In this document: piece by piece, positions 1 to 9,455 of the stretch | How the letters are laid out: every line of letters begins with the position of its first letter | How positions within the stretch are numbered: the first letter of the stretch is position 1 | DNA from: Herpetosiphon gulosus | Lineage (GTDB): Bacteria > Chloroflexota > Chloroflexia > Chloroflexales > Herpetosiphonaceae | NCBI RefSeq assembly: GCF_039545135.1 | Contig: NZ_BAABRU010000008.1 | Coordinates: 245,268-309,267, forward strand | Length of the DNA: 64,000 nt | Direction: 5' to 3' | Position numbers and translations under genes: made by a program | Notes under the pieces: generated by a model | Seen by the model: the letters and a program-made list of their open reading frames with translations, nothing else | The model's database searches: none | What the model was told of the DNA's origin: nothing

Positions 1-3000
1 GCGACAACCGGATTACTTTTGAGCCACATTGCCCAATCGATTTCAGCAATCGTCGTCTGAATTGCTTGATCGTTGATCAGTTGCTCCATTGCAACTAAGG
101 CTTGTTGAGGTTGCAGTAGTTGCACGCCATGGGCTTCAAAGATGTTGGGATTGAGCTTGGCGGCCATCCCTACCTCGGCCCATGGCCCCCAATTGATGCT
201 TAGCCCGGCCAAGCCTTGGCTCCGACGATAGGCTGCAAGGCTATCCATAAAGCTGTTGGCGGCGGCATAATGCGCTTGACCAACCGAGCCAATGCTGGCC
301 GCCAGTGATGAACAGAAGATCATAAAATCAAGTGGTTCTTGGCTGAACACTTCGTGCAAGGCCCATGCGCCAGCAACTTTGGGGGCAAAAACGCTGGTCA
401 CAGCACTTGATTCCATGCGATAGAGCATTTGATCATCGAGCACCCCCGCAGCATGCACAATCCCACGAATGGCGAGGCCAGTTTCGGCGCGATATTGCTG
501 CAAAAACTCGGCCAAGGCAGCCTGATCAGCCACGTTGATTGCGGCATACCGCAGATTTGCCCCAGCTTGTTCGAGTTGGCTGAGCGCATTCACGAGCTGC
601 GATTGTTGCTCGGATACAGCGTTATGGCTTGGTTGCAATGGTCGGCGGCCAAGGATGATCAAATTGCTCGCGCCCTTTGCCAACATCCAATGGGCAATCT
701 CCAAGCCCAAACCACCGCTTCCACCAGTAATTAGATAAGCCGCTTGGTTGCTTAGTTTGAGTGTGGTTGGCTTGGAAACTGGGCGTTGTTGCAAGCGAGC
801 TATCAACTGCTGTTGATTGCGCAAGGCCTGTTGATGCTCATTGGCGCGTTGCAACAACGTCTTGGCGAGTTGGGCGGCTTCGTTGCTTTCAGCCATCGGT
901 GCAAGGTCGATTAAGCTCGGTGTTAGTTCGGGGTGTTCTAAGGCCGCGCTGCGCATCATGCCCCAAAGTGGTGCTTGCGCCAGATTCACAACCTCGTGAT
1001 CGAGCACTGCCTGTGCTCCGCGGGTTATACACCACAAGCGCGGCGTGGCGCTGTCTGAATCGCTGAGCGTTTGCAACAGCGTCAACATTGCCAAGCTTTG
1101 CTGGGTTGCGCCAGCGACTGGCGCGTGATCGTTGCTGGTGGTTAGTGGCCATAAACAAACGATCTGGTGATAATTGGCTTGCAACTGGGGTTTGAGCCAA
1201 TCGCCCAATCCAGCGGTTTCAATTGATTGTTCGCGGCAATCGACCTGCTGGCCATAGGCTGCCAAGCTGTTACTCAATTGCTTAGCAAATTGATCGTGGG
1301 TATTGGCCAAAATCAGCCAGCGCTCAGCGGGATGTTCAGCAGCTTGGATTTCGATCGGTTGCCAGCTATAGTCATACAGACCTTGCTCGGGTTTGTTGGT
1401 GATCCGAGCGGCGGCCACTTGGAATAGCTTCAAGCCAGCAATTTCTACCACGACCCGCCCTTGGGCATCAGCAATCACCAAATCGGCTTCATAGATCAGG
1501 GTTTCATCGGCAGGGGCCGAACGCAACACCGCATGACACCAAGCTTCAGCTGGAATCCGATCAAGCACATTCAAGCGCTCAATCGCAATTGGCAAGTAGG
1601 TTTGATCGTTGGTGTGTTGGGCAAGAATCACCGCGACGAGCTGGAAGGTGGCATCGAGCAAGGCCGGATGCAACTGATCGTGCTGAGCAAGCTGGCCGAT
1701 GGCTGGAGCTAGGTGCAATTGAGCTAGTGCCTCGGCTTGGCCGCGCCAAATGTGGCTGAGCGATTGAAACGCTGGGCCATACACCAATTGCACCGCTTGC
1801 ATGCGAGCATAATGCTCACTCACCGCGATGTTTTCGGCGCAGCGGGCTTGCAATTCGGCGAGGGCGAGATAGGCTGAATGATTGGCAATCGTGCTATTAT
1901 CAAGCGCCGTAGCTGTGGCATGCAATTCCCAAGGGCTATTTGGCTCGGTGGCTTGGCTCAAAATTTGCAAACTAAAGCCATTATCCTCAGCATTGCATAC
2001 CAACTGGACAGTGCGCTGGCCTTGATTTGGCAAGATCAATGGCTGTTTGAAAACCAAGTTATTGATTGTGACTTGGTGTTGGCCGCGGCCACGCAAGGCG
2101 GCCACAATCATCTCAACATAGGCCGCGCCAGGCAACAACACCTGTTCTTGCACCACATGGTCGGCCAAATAAGCGGGATAGTTGGCGGCCAAATTGGTTT
2201 GCCAGAACTGGCTTTGATTGACCGCCGAGGCGATCGAAATACCGAGCAATGGGTGCTGAGCGCTGGGGGTAGTCTGAAGCTTGCCTGCCAAGAGCGCTGG
2301 CACAAACCCACCACGGGCCGACGTTTGATTACTGGTTGCTGGCAAAAGCTGATCAAACCAATAGCGTTCACGTTGCCATGGATAATTGGGCAAGGCGCTG
2401 CGCTGGCGCGGCTCGGGATAAACTTGCTGCCAATCGGGGCTATAGCCAGCCACAAACAAGCGCCCAAGCGTCTCAAACAGCAAATCTAATTCAGCTTGAT
2501 CGCGGCGCAATGAGCTAAACACTTGGGCTGACTGCTTGAAATGTTGGATACTGCGCAACATCGATTCGCCCAAAACCGGGTGTGGGCTGACTTCCAAAAA
2601 TGTATCGAACCCTTTGTCGAGTAAACTTTTGATCGCAGTTGCAAACAAGAATGGCTCGCGTAGATTACGGCCCCAATAGCCCTCGCTGTAGAGTGCTTGC
2701 TCTGCAAACGTGCCAGTCACGGTTGAAACCAAAGGAATCGTGGGCGCTTGTGGTTTGAGCTGAGCCAAAGCGGCGTTTAATTCAGGAACTAGTGGCTCCA
2801 TCTGTGGGCTATGAAAGGCAATATCAACCCCGCGCACCAAGCGAGCAAACACATCGTTATGCTGCAACGAGGCGACTAATTGCTCTAAAGTGCTGGGATC
2901 GCCTGCCAAAATACACGACGTTGGGCTATTGATGCCGGCAATTGCCACCTGTTGTTCGCGGCCAACCAACAGCAAACGAGCTTGTTCGAAGGTCAATTCG

Positions 3001-5306
3001 ACGGCGGCAGTTTTGCCTTTGCCAGCAACTTGCTTCATCAAACGACTGCGATGATAGACCACCTGTACCGCTTCATCGAGCGTCAGCACGCCGCTAACAT
3101 AGGCCGCTGCAATCTCGCCCAAACTATGCCCAACAATCGCGGTTGGGGTAATGCCCCATGATCGCCAAAGCGCCGCGAGACTGACTTGCAAGGCAAAAAT
3201 GAGCGGCTGCGCTCGATCAGTTTGGTTAATCTGCTCAGCAGTTTGATCATCGCGCAAGGCTGCGATCAACGACCAACCAGCATACTTAGCAAAGGCTTGA
3301 TCGCAAGCTTCAAGAGTTTGGCGAAAGACTGGTTGTTGTTCAAGCAGACCGCGACCCATGCCAACCCAGTGCGAACCTTGGCCTGAAAAGACCCAAACCA
3401 ATTTGTGGGCTTGCGAACGATCTTGGGTGATCAAACCAGTAGCGGAGCGGCCTTCGGCAAAATCGTTGAGCTGCTCGGCGAGCAAGGCTGGGCTAGCAGC
3501 AGTTGCGGCAAGGCGATGATCCAGTTGGCTGCGACCAACGCTAGCGCTATAGCAAATATTGGCGACTTCGCTCGGGCTGGCGGCGGCAATTTGGCTAGCA
3601 TAGCGGACAGCAAGTTGACGTAAGGCTGGCTCACTTTGGGCTGATAACGGCAATAACAAAGGCTTGGTTTCGTTGCTACTAGGGCTTTGGGTTTCGCGAA
3701 TTGGAGCCGATTCGAGTACCAGGTGGGCGTTTGTACCCCCAAAACCAAATCCACTGACCCCCGCCAACAATGGGCCGCTAGCATTTGGCCATGGCCCACG
3801 TTGCGCTTGAACTTGCAAGCCGAGTTCTTCAAACGGAATCATAGGATTGGGAGTTTCAAAGTGCAAACTTGCAGGCAAGATTTGATGCTTCATTGCCAGT
3901 GCGACCTTAATCACCCCAGCAATCCCAGCCGCAGATTCGCTATGGCCGATATTAGTTTTGACCGAGCCGATCGCACAGGGTTGTTCAGCTGAACGCCCGA
4001 CTGCTAAAACTGAGCCAAGCGCTTGGGCCTCGATCACATCGCCAAGGCTTGTGCCAGTGCCGTGGGCTTCGATATATTGCACTGTCGCGGGGTTAACGCC
4101 AGCACGGCGATAGGCTTCTTGCAGCACAACCTCTTGCGATTGGCGGTTGGGAGCCATGATGCCATTGGTACGGCCATCGCTGTTGACGGCACTGCCGCGA
4201 ATTACTGCATAAATTGGGTTGCCATCAGCCAAGGCTTTTTGCAAGGGCTTGAGAATTACAATGCCTGCGCCGTCACTGCGTACAATTCCATTGGCGCGGG
4301 CATCGAAGGTTTTGCAGCGGCCATCGGGCGATAAGGCTCCAGCTTTGGAGAAAAATAAATTGCCATCAGGCAGCAAACTCGCATTAACCCCGCCAGCCAC
4401 CACCAGATCGGCTTCGCCAGTTTGCAATGCTTGGCAGGCCATATGAATTGCGACGAGTGATCCCGAGCAAGCAGTATTGATATTGATGCTTGGGCCTTGC
4501 AAATTCAGCACATACGACAGCCGATTGGCCAAAATGCTGTGAGCCGTGCCTGGGCCAGTGTAGGCATCGATAATTTCGGGGTGGCTGAACAAAATTCGGC
4601 CATAATCTTCGCTGACCGAAGCAATAAAGACCCCAGTGCGGCTGCCCGCCAGCGCTTGCGGCGATTGACCAGCATCTTCAAAGGCTTCCCAAGTGCATTC
4701 CAACAACATGCGCTGTTGCGGATCAAGGTGAATCGCCTCGCGTGGTGAGATGCCAAAAAAGCCTGCATCGAAATAATCAGGCTGATCAACAAAGCCACCC
4801 CAACGGGTGTACATCGTGCCCGGTACACTGCGATCGGGATTATAAACGGCCTCTAAATTCCAGCGCTCGGCAGGAATTTCCGTAATTGCATCGCGACCGT
4901 TGATTAGTAAATCCCAGTACTCAGCCAAATTACGAGCGCCAGGAAAGCGGCAACTCATGCCGATAATTGCAATTGCATCAGCATTTGGGTCTGAATCAGC
5001 CACGACCTCGACTTCTGGTTGCTCAGTGCCGACGAGTGCTGGAACCAGCGTTGCAATGCTCGGATAATCCCAAAGCAATGTTGGTGAGAGCGAACGCCCC
5101 AGAAACTGCTCAAGCTTACTGATTAAACTAAGTGCTTGGATTGAATCGATGTGATAGTGCGCAAACGGCAAGCGCACATCAATTTCAGCGGGGGCAACAT
5201 TTAAATAGGTACAAAAGTGATTTATTAACCACTCAGTTAATATTTCTGCGGTTGTTTCGATTGTTTCAGGCTTGATGCTATCCGTTCCAGATGGTAGGTT
5301 GTTCAT
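1..5306 (-). CDS. Type I modular polyketide synthase, ACP-KS-AT-DH-KR, 3' end beyond the left edge
   Basis: One uninterrupted minus-strand frame of 1768 codons stays open to the window edge. Domains in order: an acyl carrier protein (phosphopantetheine Ser55 in IDSIQAL); a ketosynthase from about residue 105 with Cys280 in TACSGS, His415 in EAHGTGT and His455 in KTNIGH; an acyltransferase with GQGSHW and Ser728 in GHSLGE, whose AFHS motif (His832) predicts malonyl-CoA; a dehydratase with His1050 and Asp1218; and a ketoreductase with GGSGGLG near 1528, an LDD motif (B-type) and Tyr1680. The start at 5306 is preferred because AGAGG lies six bases upstream; ATG 5312 directly abuts it. A leading ACP with no loading KS or AT is unusual. 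With the ligase and ammonia-lyase at 11006-14221 it could accept an aryl starter. A terminal ACP or thioesterase would lie off the left edge. Confidence 0.93.
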   Translation of the reverse strand, partial: MNNLPSGTDSIKPETIETTAEILTEWLINHFCTYLNVAPAEIDVRLPFAHYHIDSIQALSLISKLEQFLGRSLSPTLLWDYPSIATLVPALVGTEQPEVEVVADSDPNADAIAIIGMSCRFPGARNLAEYWDLLINGRDAITEIPAERWNLEAVYNPDRSVPGTMYTRWGGFVDQPDYFDAGFFGISPREAIHLDPQQRMLLECTWEAFEDAGQSPQALAGSRTGVFIASVSEDYGRILFSHPEIIDAYTGPGTAHSILANRLSYVLNLQGPSININTACSGSLVAIHMACQALQTGEADLVVAGGVNASLLPDGNLFFSKAGALSPDGRCKTFDARANGIVRSDGAGIVILKPLQKALADGNPIYAVIRGSAVNSDGRTNGIMAPNRQSQEVVLQEAYRRAGVNPATVQYIEAHGTGTSLGDVIEAQALGSVLAVGRSAEQPCAIGSVKTNIGHSESAAGIAGVIKVALAMKHQILPASLHFETPNPMIPFEELGLQVQAQRGPWPNASGPLLAGVSGFGFGGTNAHLVLESAPIRETQSPSSNETKPLLLPLSAQSEPALRQLAVRYASQIAAASPSEVANICYSASVGRSQLDHRLAATAASPALLAEQLNDFAEGRSATGLITQDRSQAHKLVWVFSGQGSHWVGMGRGLLEQQPVFRQTLEACDQAFAKYAGWSLIAALRDDQTAEQINQTDRAQPLIFALQVSLAALWRSWGITPTAIVGHSLGEIAAAYVSGVLTLDEAVQVVYHRSRLMKQVAGKGKTAAVELTFEQARLLLVGREQQVAIAGINSPTSCILAGDPSTLEQLVASLQHNDVFARLVRGVDIAFHSPQMEPLVPELNAALAQLKPQAPTIPLVSTVTGTFAEQALYSEGYWGRNLREPFLFATAIKSLLDKGFDTFLEVSPHPVLGESMLRSIQHFKQSAQVFSSLRRDQAELDLLFETLGRLFVAGYSPDWQQVYPEPRQRSALPNYPWQRERYWFDQLLPATSNQTSARGGFVPALLAGKLQTTPSAQHPLLGISIASAVNQSQFWQTNLAANYPAYLADHVVQEQVLLPGAAYVEMIVAALRGRGQHQVTINNLVFKQPLILPNQGQRTVQLVCNAEDNGFSLQILSQATEPNSPWELHATATALDNSTIANHSAYLALAELQARCAENIAVSEHYARMQAVQLVYGPAFQSLSHIWRGQAEALAQLHLAPAIGQLAQHDQLHPALLDATFQLVAVILAQHTNDQTYLPIAIERLNVLDRIPAEAWCHAVLRSAPADETLIYEADLVIADAQGRVVVEIAGLKLFQVAAARITNKPEQGLYDYSWQPIEIQAAEHPAERWLILANTHDQFAKQLSNSLAAYGQQVDCREQSIETAGLGDWLKPQLQANYHQIVCLWPLTTSNDHAPVAGATQQSLAMLTLLQTLSDSDSATPRLWCITRGAQAVLDHEVVNLAQAPLWGMMRSAALEHPELTPSLIDLAPMAESNEAAQLAKTLLQRANEHQQALRNQQQLIARLQQRPVSKPTTLKLSNQAAYLITGGSGGLGLEIAHWMLAKGASNLIILGRRPLQPSHNAVSEQQSQLVNALSQLEQAGANLRYAAINVADQAALAEFLQQYRAETGLAIRGIVHAAGVLDDQMLYRMESSAVTSVFAPKVAGAWALHEVFSQEPLDFMIFCSSLAASIGSVGQAHYAAANSFMDSLAAYRRSQGLAGLSINWGPWAEVGMAAKLNPNIFEAHGVQLLQPQQALVAMEQLINDQAIQTTIAEIDWAMWLKSNPVV

Positions 5307-6516
5307 AGTCATCCTCTGTAATGTAGCATTGTGCGATAAGGTTTAATCGAAGTTGTGAGCATCTATATACTGGAAGTTACATCAGATTGAAATCGGTCTT
5401 TATATGTATTGAACTGTTAAATTTCTGCTACTTGCAAGCAGTATCAGAATTTATTCACCTAGATCGATCGAAATCTTATCTATAAATCAAATCGATTTTA
5501 ATAGAATAAAATTTCGAGCTTATGAAAATAAATAAATTAATAATGAATTGATTAAGTAAAAATTGAATAAATTTACTCGATATAAATTATAAATAATTAA
5601 TTGAGAATAATTTAGTCTAATAAAATTGTATTGATCGGTATAATATTGAAGTTTATCCTGATCAATAATCTAATGCTGTAAAGCTATTCGAGTTAATGCA
5701 TATTGTACAAACTATCTAAAAAAGTTTTCACGAGTTATTGTGCAAACTATCCAAATCAGCTGTTGCTATATACATTTACATCGTTAAACAAAAAGCTTGG
5801 GTATCTGTTATCTTGGTAAAGGAGTAGGATGAAATAGGAGGATTTACCTTGATTAAACAGGAGAATTTGCTATTTATAATGAGCTTATTGTGAAGCCCTA
5901 AACTGTACTATTTTATTTGTTAAATCGGGTTAACTTGAGGTTAAGAGATTAACACAAGCCTAGCTCGATCAACGATTTTTAGCACAACTGACTTACAACG
6001 CGCCTATTATAGTTAAACCCCATTAACATTGTCAAGGCGAATTAAATATATCTAGACATGCTTGCGATTTGATTGAGCATGTATATACAGTGGATTTGGG
6101 GTTCTTGCATAATTTATTTTCTTAGGTTATTATCCACGCTGTGTGCGAAGATTCGTTAAATTTAAGCTTAATTTGTTGATGTATCGCCACCAACATAAAT
6201 CAGCCCTAAGACTCATTAATTTTGCGACTATTTGCCAGAAGTCATCCTAAAATCGATCATAAAAAATCTTCCAAGTAGTTGCTGATCAATTAAGCTTTAC
6301 ATTGTACGATTTAATCAGTTATAGATTGATTTATCGGTCTATAGACTGATGTGCAATTGCCACGATTCGCCAAAGCTGCATCACAAAACAACATTTTTGC
6401 CCCAGCTTGGGTTGTGATCCCAAATCCTGTCCTTTGGTTTTGCCACTGGCAGATCAGCAATTTGATGACGTTAGTTGATTTAGCTAGCCAATCGATTGAG
6501 GAGTAGCAACAACAGC
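5307..6516. other. AT-rich divergent intergenic region
   Basis: About 1.2 kb between the PKS start and the plus-strand gene at 6517. It is far richer in A and T than either neighbour and holds no convincing gene. It must carry the PKS promoter and probably the promoter of the rightward genes. I can point only to a pair of direct repeats (5701-5755) and to a perfect Shine-Dalgarno-like AGGAGGA at 5836-5842, followed by a 14-codon TTG frame that I do not accept as a gene. Length and composition suggest regulation of the metabolite locus or a decayed insertion. Confidence 0.7.
5701..5755. repeat. Pair of imperfect direct repeats, possible operator
   Basis: Two copies of a roughly 20-base motif, TATTGTACAAACTATCTAAA at 5701 and a copy at 5737 reading TATTGTGCAAACTATCCAAA, begin 36 bases apart in the AT-rich spacer, about 400 bases upstream of the PKS start. 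They differ at two positions. Tandem sites in a divergent promoter region are typical binding sites for a regulator, but no regulator gene of this cluster is in the window. Confidence 0.4.
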
Positions 6517-7266
6517 ATGAACATATTTGATCGATTAAGCATGATCGGGTTGGGTTTGCAGGCCACCAAACAACTTTTTGCCCTAAGCGAACATGCAACC
6601 GTTGATGATAGCGCACTAGAATCAACTGATGTTGCCGATTTGCTGCCAGTTGGCGCATTGTTGGTGCCAGTTACCGACAGTTTTTCCAAGGTGGCGGTGC
6701 TGTATGGGCTGAGTGGCCTCGCTGCATTGATTAATACCAACCCAAGCGAATCCGGGAGCAAGGCTGGCTGGGGTGCGTTTCAAAAATCGCAGCTTAATTC
6801 AGGCCAGGTTTGGCGAATTCTCAGCTATAGTTTGGTTCACCCTAGCTTCGCTGCGGCTCTGCGTGAAGGTGCTGCCGTCAGCATTTTAGGCACAGCCATC
6901 ACCCGCTTCCAATCGTTTAGTTTGGCCTTCTCAGCAGTACGGCTGGGCATTTTTGTGCCCTTGCTGGTAACTGCGCCCCAAGCTGACGATGATGCTGTGC
7001 TGACAAATATGTCTGGTTCTTCCTACTGTTTGCTGGGGGTCTTTTTGGCCTCGTTGGCAACCGACCGCGATCGCCTGACCTTCCGTTCGCAACAAGATGT
7101 ATTGGCGGCCACGGGCTTGGGAGTGCTTTGCTCTCAAATGTTGGTTGGGCTGTTGCAATCAAAGGGTCAAGTGCGTAAGGCTGGCTTGGCCTCACTGGGT
7201 GCGGGGGTCATCAGCACCTTGATTATGCAGATTGTCCGACGCGTTAACGCCAATCAACCTAAATAA
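6517..7266 (+). CDS. Predicted multi-pass membrane protein, weakly rhomboid-like
   Basis: 249 residues from ATG 6517, with GAGGAG at 6498-6503. An upstream TTG (6496) would add seven residues but would overlap that ribosome site. The first 60 residues are mostly soluble. Several hydrophobic stretches follow (near VAVLYGLSGLAALI, LAFSAVRLGIFVPLLV, YCLLGVFLASLA, LGVLCSQMLVGLL and VISTLIMQIV). A stretch reading WRILSYSLVHPSF and a later GSSYCLLG loosely recall rhomboid TM2 and TM4, but I see no intact GxSG serine or paired TM6 histidine, so an active intramembrane protease is unlikely. It lies just before the DrrAB-like exporter and could be accessory to it or unrelated. No function is assigned. 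Confidence 0.7.
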   Translation: MNIFDRLSMIGLGLQATKQLFALSEHATVDDSALESTDVADLLPVGALLVPVTDSFSKVAVLYGLSGLAALINTNPSESGSKAGWGAFQKSQLNSGQVWRILSYSLVHPSFAAALREGAAVSILGTAITRFQSFSLAFSAVRLGIFVPLLVTAPQADDDAVLTNMSGSSYCLLGVFLASLATDRDRLTFRSQQDVLAATGLGVLCSQMLVGLLQSKGQVRKAGLASLGAGVISTLIMQIVRRVNANQPK

Positions 7267-7267
7267 T

Positions 7268-7285
7268 CCCAAAGCCTAGTTTGGG
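7268..7285 (+). terminator. Weak hairpin after the membrane protein gene
   Basis: CCCAAA, a six-base loop, then TTTGGG, starting two bases after the stop of the upstream gene. The stem is short and no T-run follows, so it is at best a weak transcription end. Confidence 0.3.
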
Positions 7286-7378
7286 AAGTAACTAGGGTGC
7301 TAGCTATGCAACGAAGCCGACGCTAGCGCCATGAATATGCTTGCGCCATCTGCTGCCTCATCTCACCCCTGGCGTACT

Positions 7379-7402
7379 AGCAACCTGAAATGCCAGGTTG
7401 CT
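7379..7402 (+). terminator. Perfect 9-bp hairpin upstream of the ABC exporter genes
   Basis: AGCAACCTG (7379-7387) and CAGGTTGCT (7394-7402) pair perfectly around a six-base loop, about 120 bases before the exporter ATPase start. There is no clean U-tract, so it may be a terminator, a processing site or a leader element. Confidence 0.4.
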
Positions 7403-7522
7403 CGGTGAACAATTGTTTTAACTAAACATAACGTTTGCCGCCAATTCCTCGTTCCATCATGCGGTCGAGGCTTCCAATGCTGAAAACGGTTTATCACACA
7501 TGAACCTCAACGGAGCAGCTTG

Positions 7523-8485
7523 ATGATTATTCTTGAAACCAAGGAATTGGTCAAAAGTTTTCGGGTGCGGGGACGTTTAGTCGAGGCCGTCAAAGGCGTA
7601 ACGATGAATGTTCAAGCAGGCGAGATTTTTGGATTTCTCGGGCCGAACGGGGCCGGTAAAACGACCACAATGCGTATGTTAACAACCTTGCTCAAGCCAA
7701 GCAGCGGTCAGGCAACGATCGCTGGCATCGATCTCTTACAACATTCGCGGCAAGTGCGCGAAAAAATTGGCTATGTAAGCCAAGCTGGCGGGGCTGAGAG
7801 CGCTTGTACAGCGCGTGAAAATTTGATTTTGCAAGCCCGTTTTTATGGCATAACCCCTCATGATGCTGCCGTGCGAGCTAAAGAATTGCTAGCAGCGCTT
7901 GATCTTGAGCAGATTGCCGATCGCCCAAGTAGCAGCTACTCCGGTGGTCAACGCCGCCGTCTCGATTTAGCTTTGGGCATGGTGCACAAACCTAAATTGC
8001 TCTTGCTCGATGAGCCGACTGCTGCGCTTGATCCGCAAAGTCGAGCTTGGCTGTGGGCCGAGGTACGTCGTCTGAATGCCGAGGGCACAACGATTTTCAT
8101 GACCACCCACTACCTCGATGAGGCCGATGCGCTCTGCCAACGCTTGGCAATTATTGACGATGGTCGGATTGTGGTTGAAGGCACGCCCGATGCCCTCAAA
8201 CGTCAGATCGTCGGCGATACAATCACCTTGGGCTTGCAATTTCAGCCCGAAAGTGACCACAACGTTAAGGATCTCTTGCAGCAGCAGAGCTATATCCATT
8301 CGCTGGAATATGCTGAGCAAACCATTCGCTTGGTGGTTGATCGTGGCTCCGAGGCCTTGCCATTAATTCTGCGGCTAATCGATGAAGCCAATCTGCACGT
8401 TCAAACGGTCGAACTTTCGCGCCCTTCGCTGGATGATGTGTTTCTTAAGCAAACTGGTCGTTCATTACGCGAGTCTGCCAACTAG
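7523..8485 (+). CDS. ABC exporter ATP-binding protein, DrrA-like
   Basis: 320 residues from ATG 7523; GGAG at 7512-7515 favours this over the TTG three bases upstream. A single nucleotide-binding domain shows Walker A GPNGAGKTT, signature YSGGQRRRLDLA, Walker B LLLLDEPTAALDP and a switch histidine in TTHYLDEAD. The roughly 100-residue C-terminal extension is typical of the daunorubicin-resistance (DrrA) type of drug or antibiotic exporters, which pair with a separate ABC-2 permease. That permease follows 14 bases later, and the neighbours are a polyketide synthase and a glycosyltransferase, so export of the cluster product (and self-resistance) is the natural inference. The substrate is not readable from sequence. 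Confidence 0.93.
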   Translation: MIILETKELVKSFRVRGRLVEAVKGVTMNVQAGEIFGFLGPNGAGKTTTMRMLTTLLKPSSGQATIAGIDLLQHSRQVREKIGYVSQAGGAESACTARENLILQARFYGITPHDAAVRAKELLAALDLEQIADRPSSSYSGGQRRRLDLALGMVHKPKLLLLDEPTAALDPQSRAWLWAEVRRLNAEGTTIFMTTHYLDEADALCQRLAIIDDGRIVVEGTPDALKRQIVGDTITLGLQFQPESDHNVKDLLQQQSYIHSLEYAEQTIRLVVDRGSEALPLILRLIDEANLHVQTVELSRPSLDDVFLKQTGRSLRESAN

Positions 8486-8499
8486 CTCGAGGATATTCA

Positions 8500-9261
8500 A
8501 TGCAATCGCTACGTGATACATGGCTGCTGTTTAAGCATTATCTCACCATGACCATGCGCAACCCAGTGATGGTGATTGTCGGCCTTTTTCAACCAGTGGT
8601 GCAATTGTTATTATTTGCGCCCTTGTTAGAGCCAATTGCTGGAACTGAGGGCTTTCCCGAAGGCGGCGCAATTGGGGTTTTTACCCCTGGCTTGTTGGTG
8701 ATGTTGGGCATTACTGGCTCGTTGTTTGTGGTATTTGGCTTTATTGCTGAGCTACGCGCGGGCGTGCTTGAGCGCATGCGAGTTACGCCGTTGAGTCGTT
8801 TGGCTTTGGTGTTGGGGCGTTTGCTGCGCGATGTCACGATGTTGTTGCTGCAAGCCTTGGTGCTGGTTGGCGTGGCATGGCTCATGGGCTTGCGGGCTGA
8901 TCCAGTTGGTGTAGCGCTTTCGATGTTGATTGTGGTGCTGCTGGGCTTGTTGGTTTCTTCATGTTCATATGCAGTTGCGCTAATTTTACAAGATGAGAAC
9001 ACGGTTGCCTCGTTGCTCAACTTTTTGATCTTGCCAATTTTGCTACTTTCAGGCATTACCCTACCGCTCACCTTAGCGCCAAATTGGATTCGCAAGGTCG
9101 CGGGAGTTAATCCATTTGCCTATGCTGTTGATGCCTCGCGGGCCTTGTTTATTGGCCAGCTTGAGCATCCGGCGGTTTGGCAAGGCTTTGCAGTGATGGG
9201 CGTATTGTCCTTTTTGGGCGTTTTTTGGGCGGTGCGTTCGTTTCGTCAAGGCGTAGCCTAG
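8500..9261 (+). CDS. ABC-2 type transporter permease, DrrB-like
   Basis: 253 residues from ATG 8500, with GAGGATA just upstream. A short cytoplasmic N-terminus (LFKHYLTMTMRNP) precedes about six hydrophobic segments, the usual ABC-2 export permease fold. It includes the conserved central region after ELRAGVLERMRVTPLSR and the late motif GVNPFAYAVDASRALFIG, both typical of DrrB-like permeases. It forms a tight two-gene unit with the upstream ATPase. An inverted repeat begins eight bases after its stop and separates it from the glycosyltransferase gene. The product is a membrane subunit for export of a small molecule, probably the local polyketide. Confidence 0.93.
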   Translation: MQSLRDTWLLFKHYLTMTMRNPVMVIVGLFQPVVQLLLFAPLLEPIAGTEGFPEGGAIGVFTPGLLVMLGITGSLFVVFGFIAELRAGVLERMRVTPLSRLALVLGRLLRDVTMLLLQALVLVGVAWLMGLRADPVGVALSMLIVVLLGLLVSSCSYAVALILQDENTVASLLNFLILPILLLSGITLPLTLAPNWIRKVAGVNPFAYAVDASRALFIGQLEHPAVWQGFAVMGVLSFLGVFWAVRSFRQGVA

Positions 9262-9268
9262 TTGCACT

Positions 9269-9375
9269 CCCTCACCCCAACCCCTCTCCCGCCTGCGAAG
9301 CGAGGGGGAATCACCGAATCATGATCATTGGAACGCCCCTCGCCCGCCGCAGTGGGAGAGGGGTTGGGGTGAGGG
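9269..9375. repeat. Palindromic intergenic repeat with 22-bp perfect arms
   Basis: Positions 9269-9290 and 9354-9375 are perfect reverse complements (the left arm begins CCCTCACCCCAACCCC), enclosing 63 bases. A related C-rich/G-rich pair follows around 9403-9431. The layout is that of a REP- or MITE-like non-coding element between the exporter permease and glycosyltransferase genes. It might also fold as a hairpin in the transcript and act as a partial terminator. Confidence 0.75.
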
Positions 9376-9455
9376 ATCTTAAAACCTACTCTTGAAAGCT
9401 AGCCCTCTCTCCCACCTAATGAGGCGAGGGGAAACCATGATAGGAGTATGATCGA

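Noticed and set aside
429..4828. Plus- and minus-strand short frames within the first 5 kb
   Set aside because: All lie inside the single continuous minus-strand PKS frame, which carries the domain motifs; they are shadows.
5849..5893. 14-codon TTG frame with a strong AGGAGGA site in the AT-rich spacer
   Set aside because: Too short, no conserved features and no downstream gene in position for a leader peptide; the A/G-rich site can arise by chance.
9276..9395. Coding extension through the palindromic repeat after the exporter permease
   Set aside because: The frame crosses a perfect inverted repeat, lacks its own ribosome site and has a biased composition.
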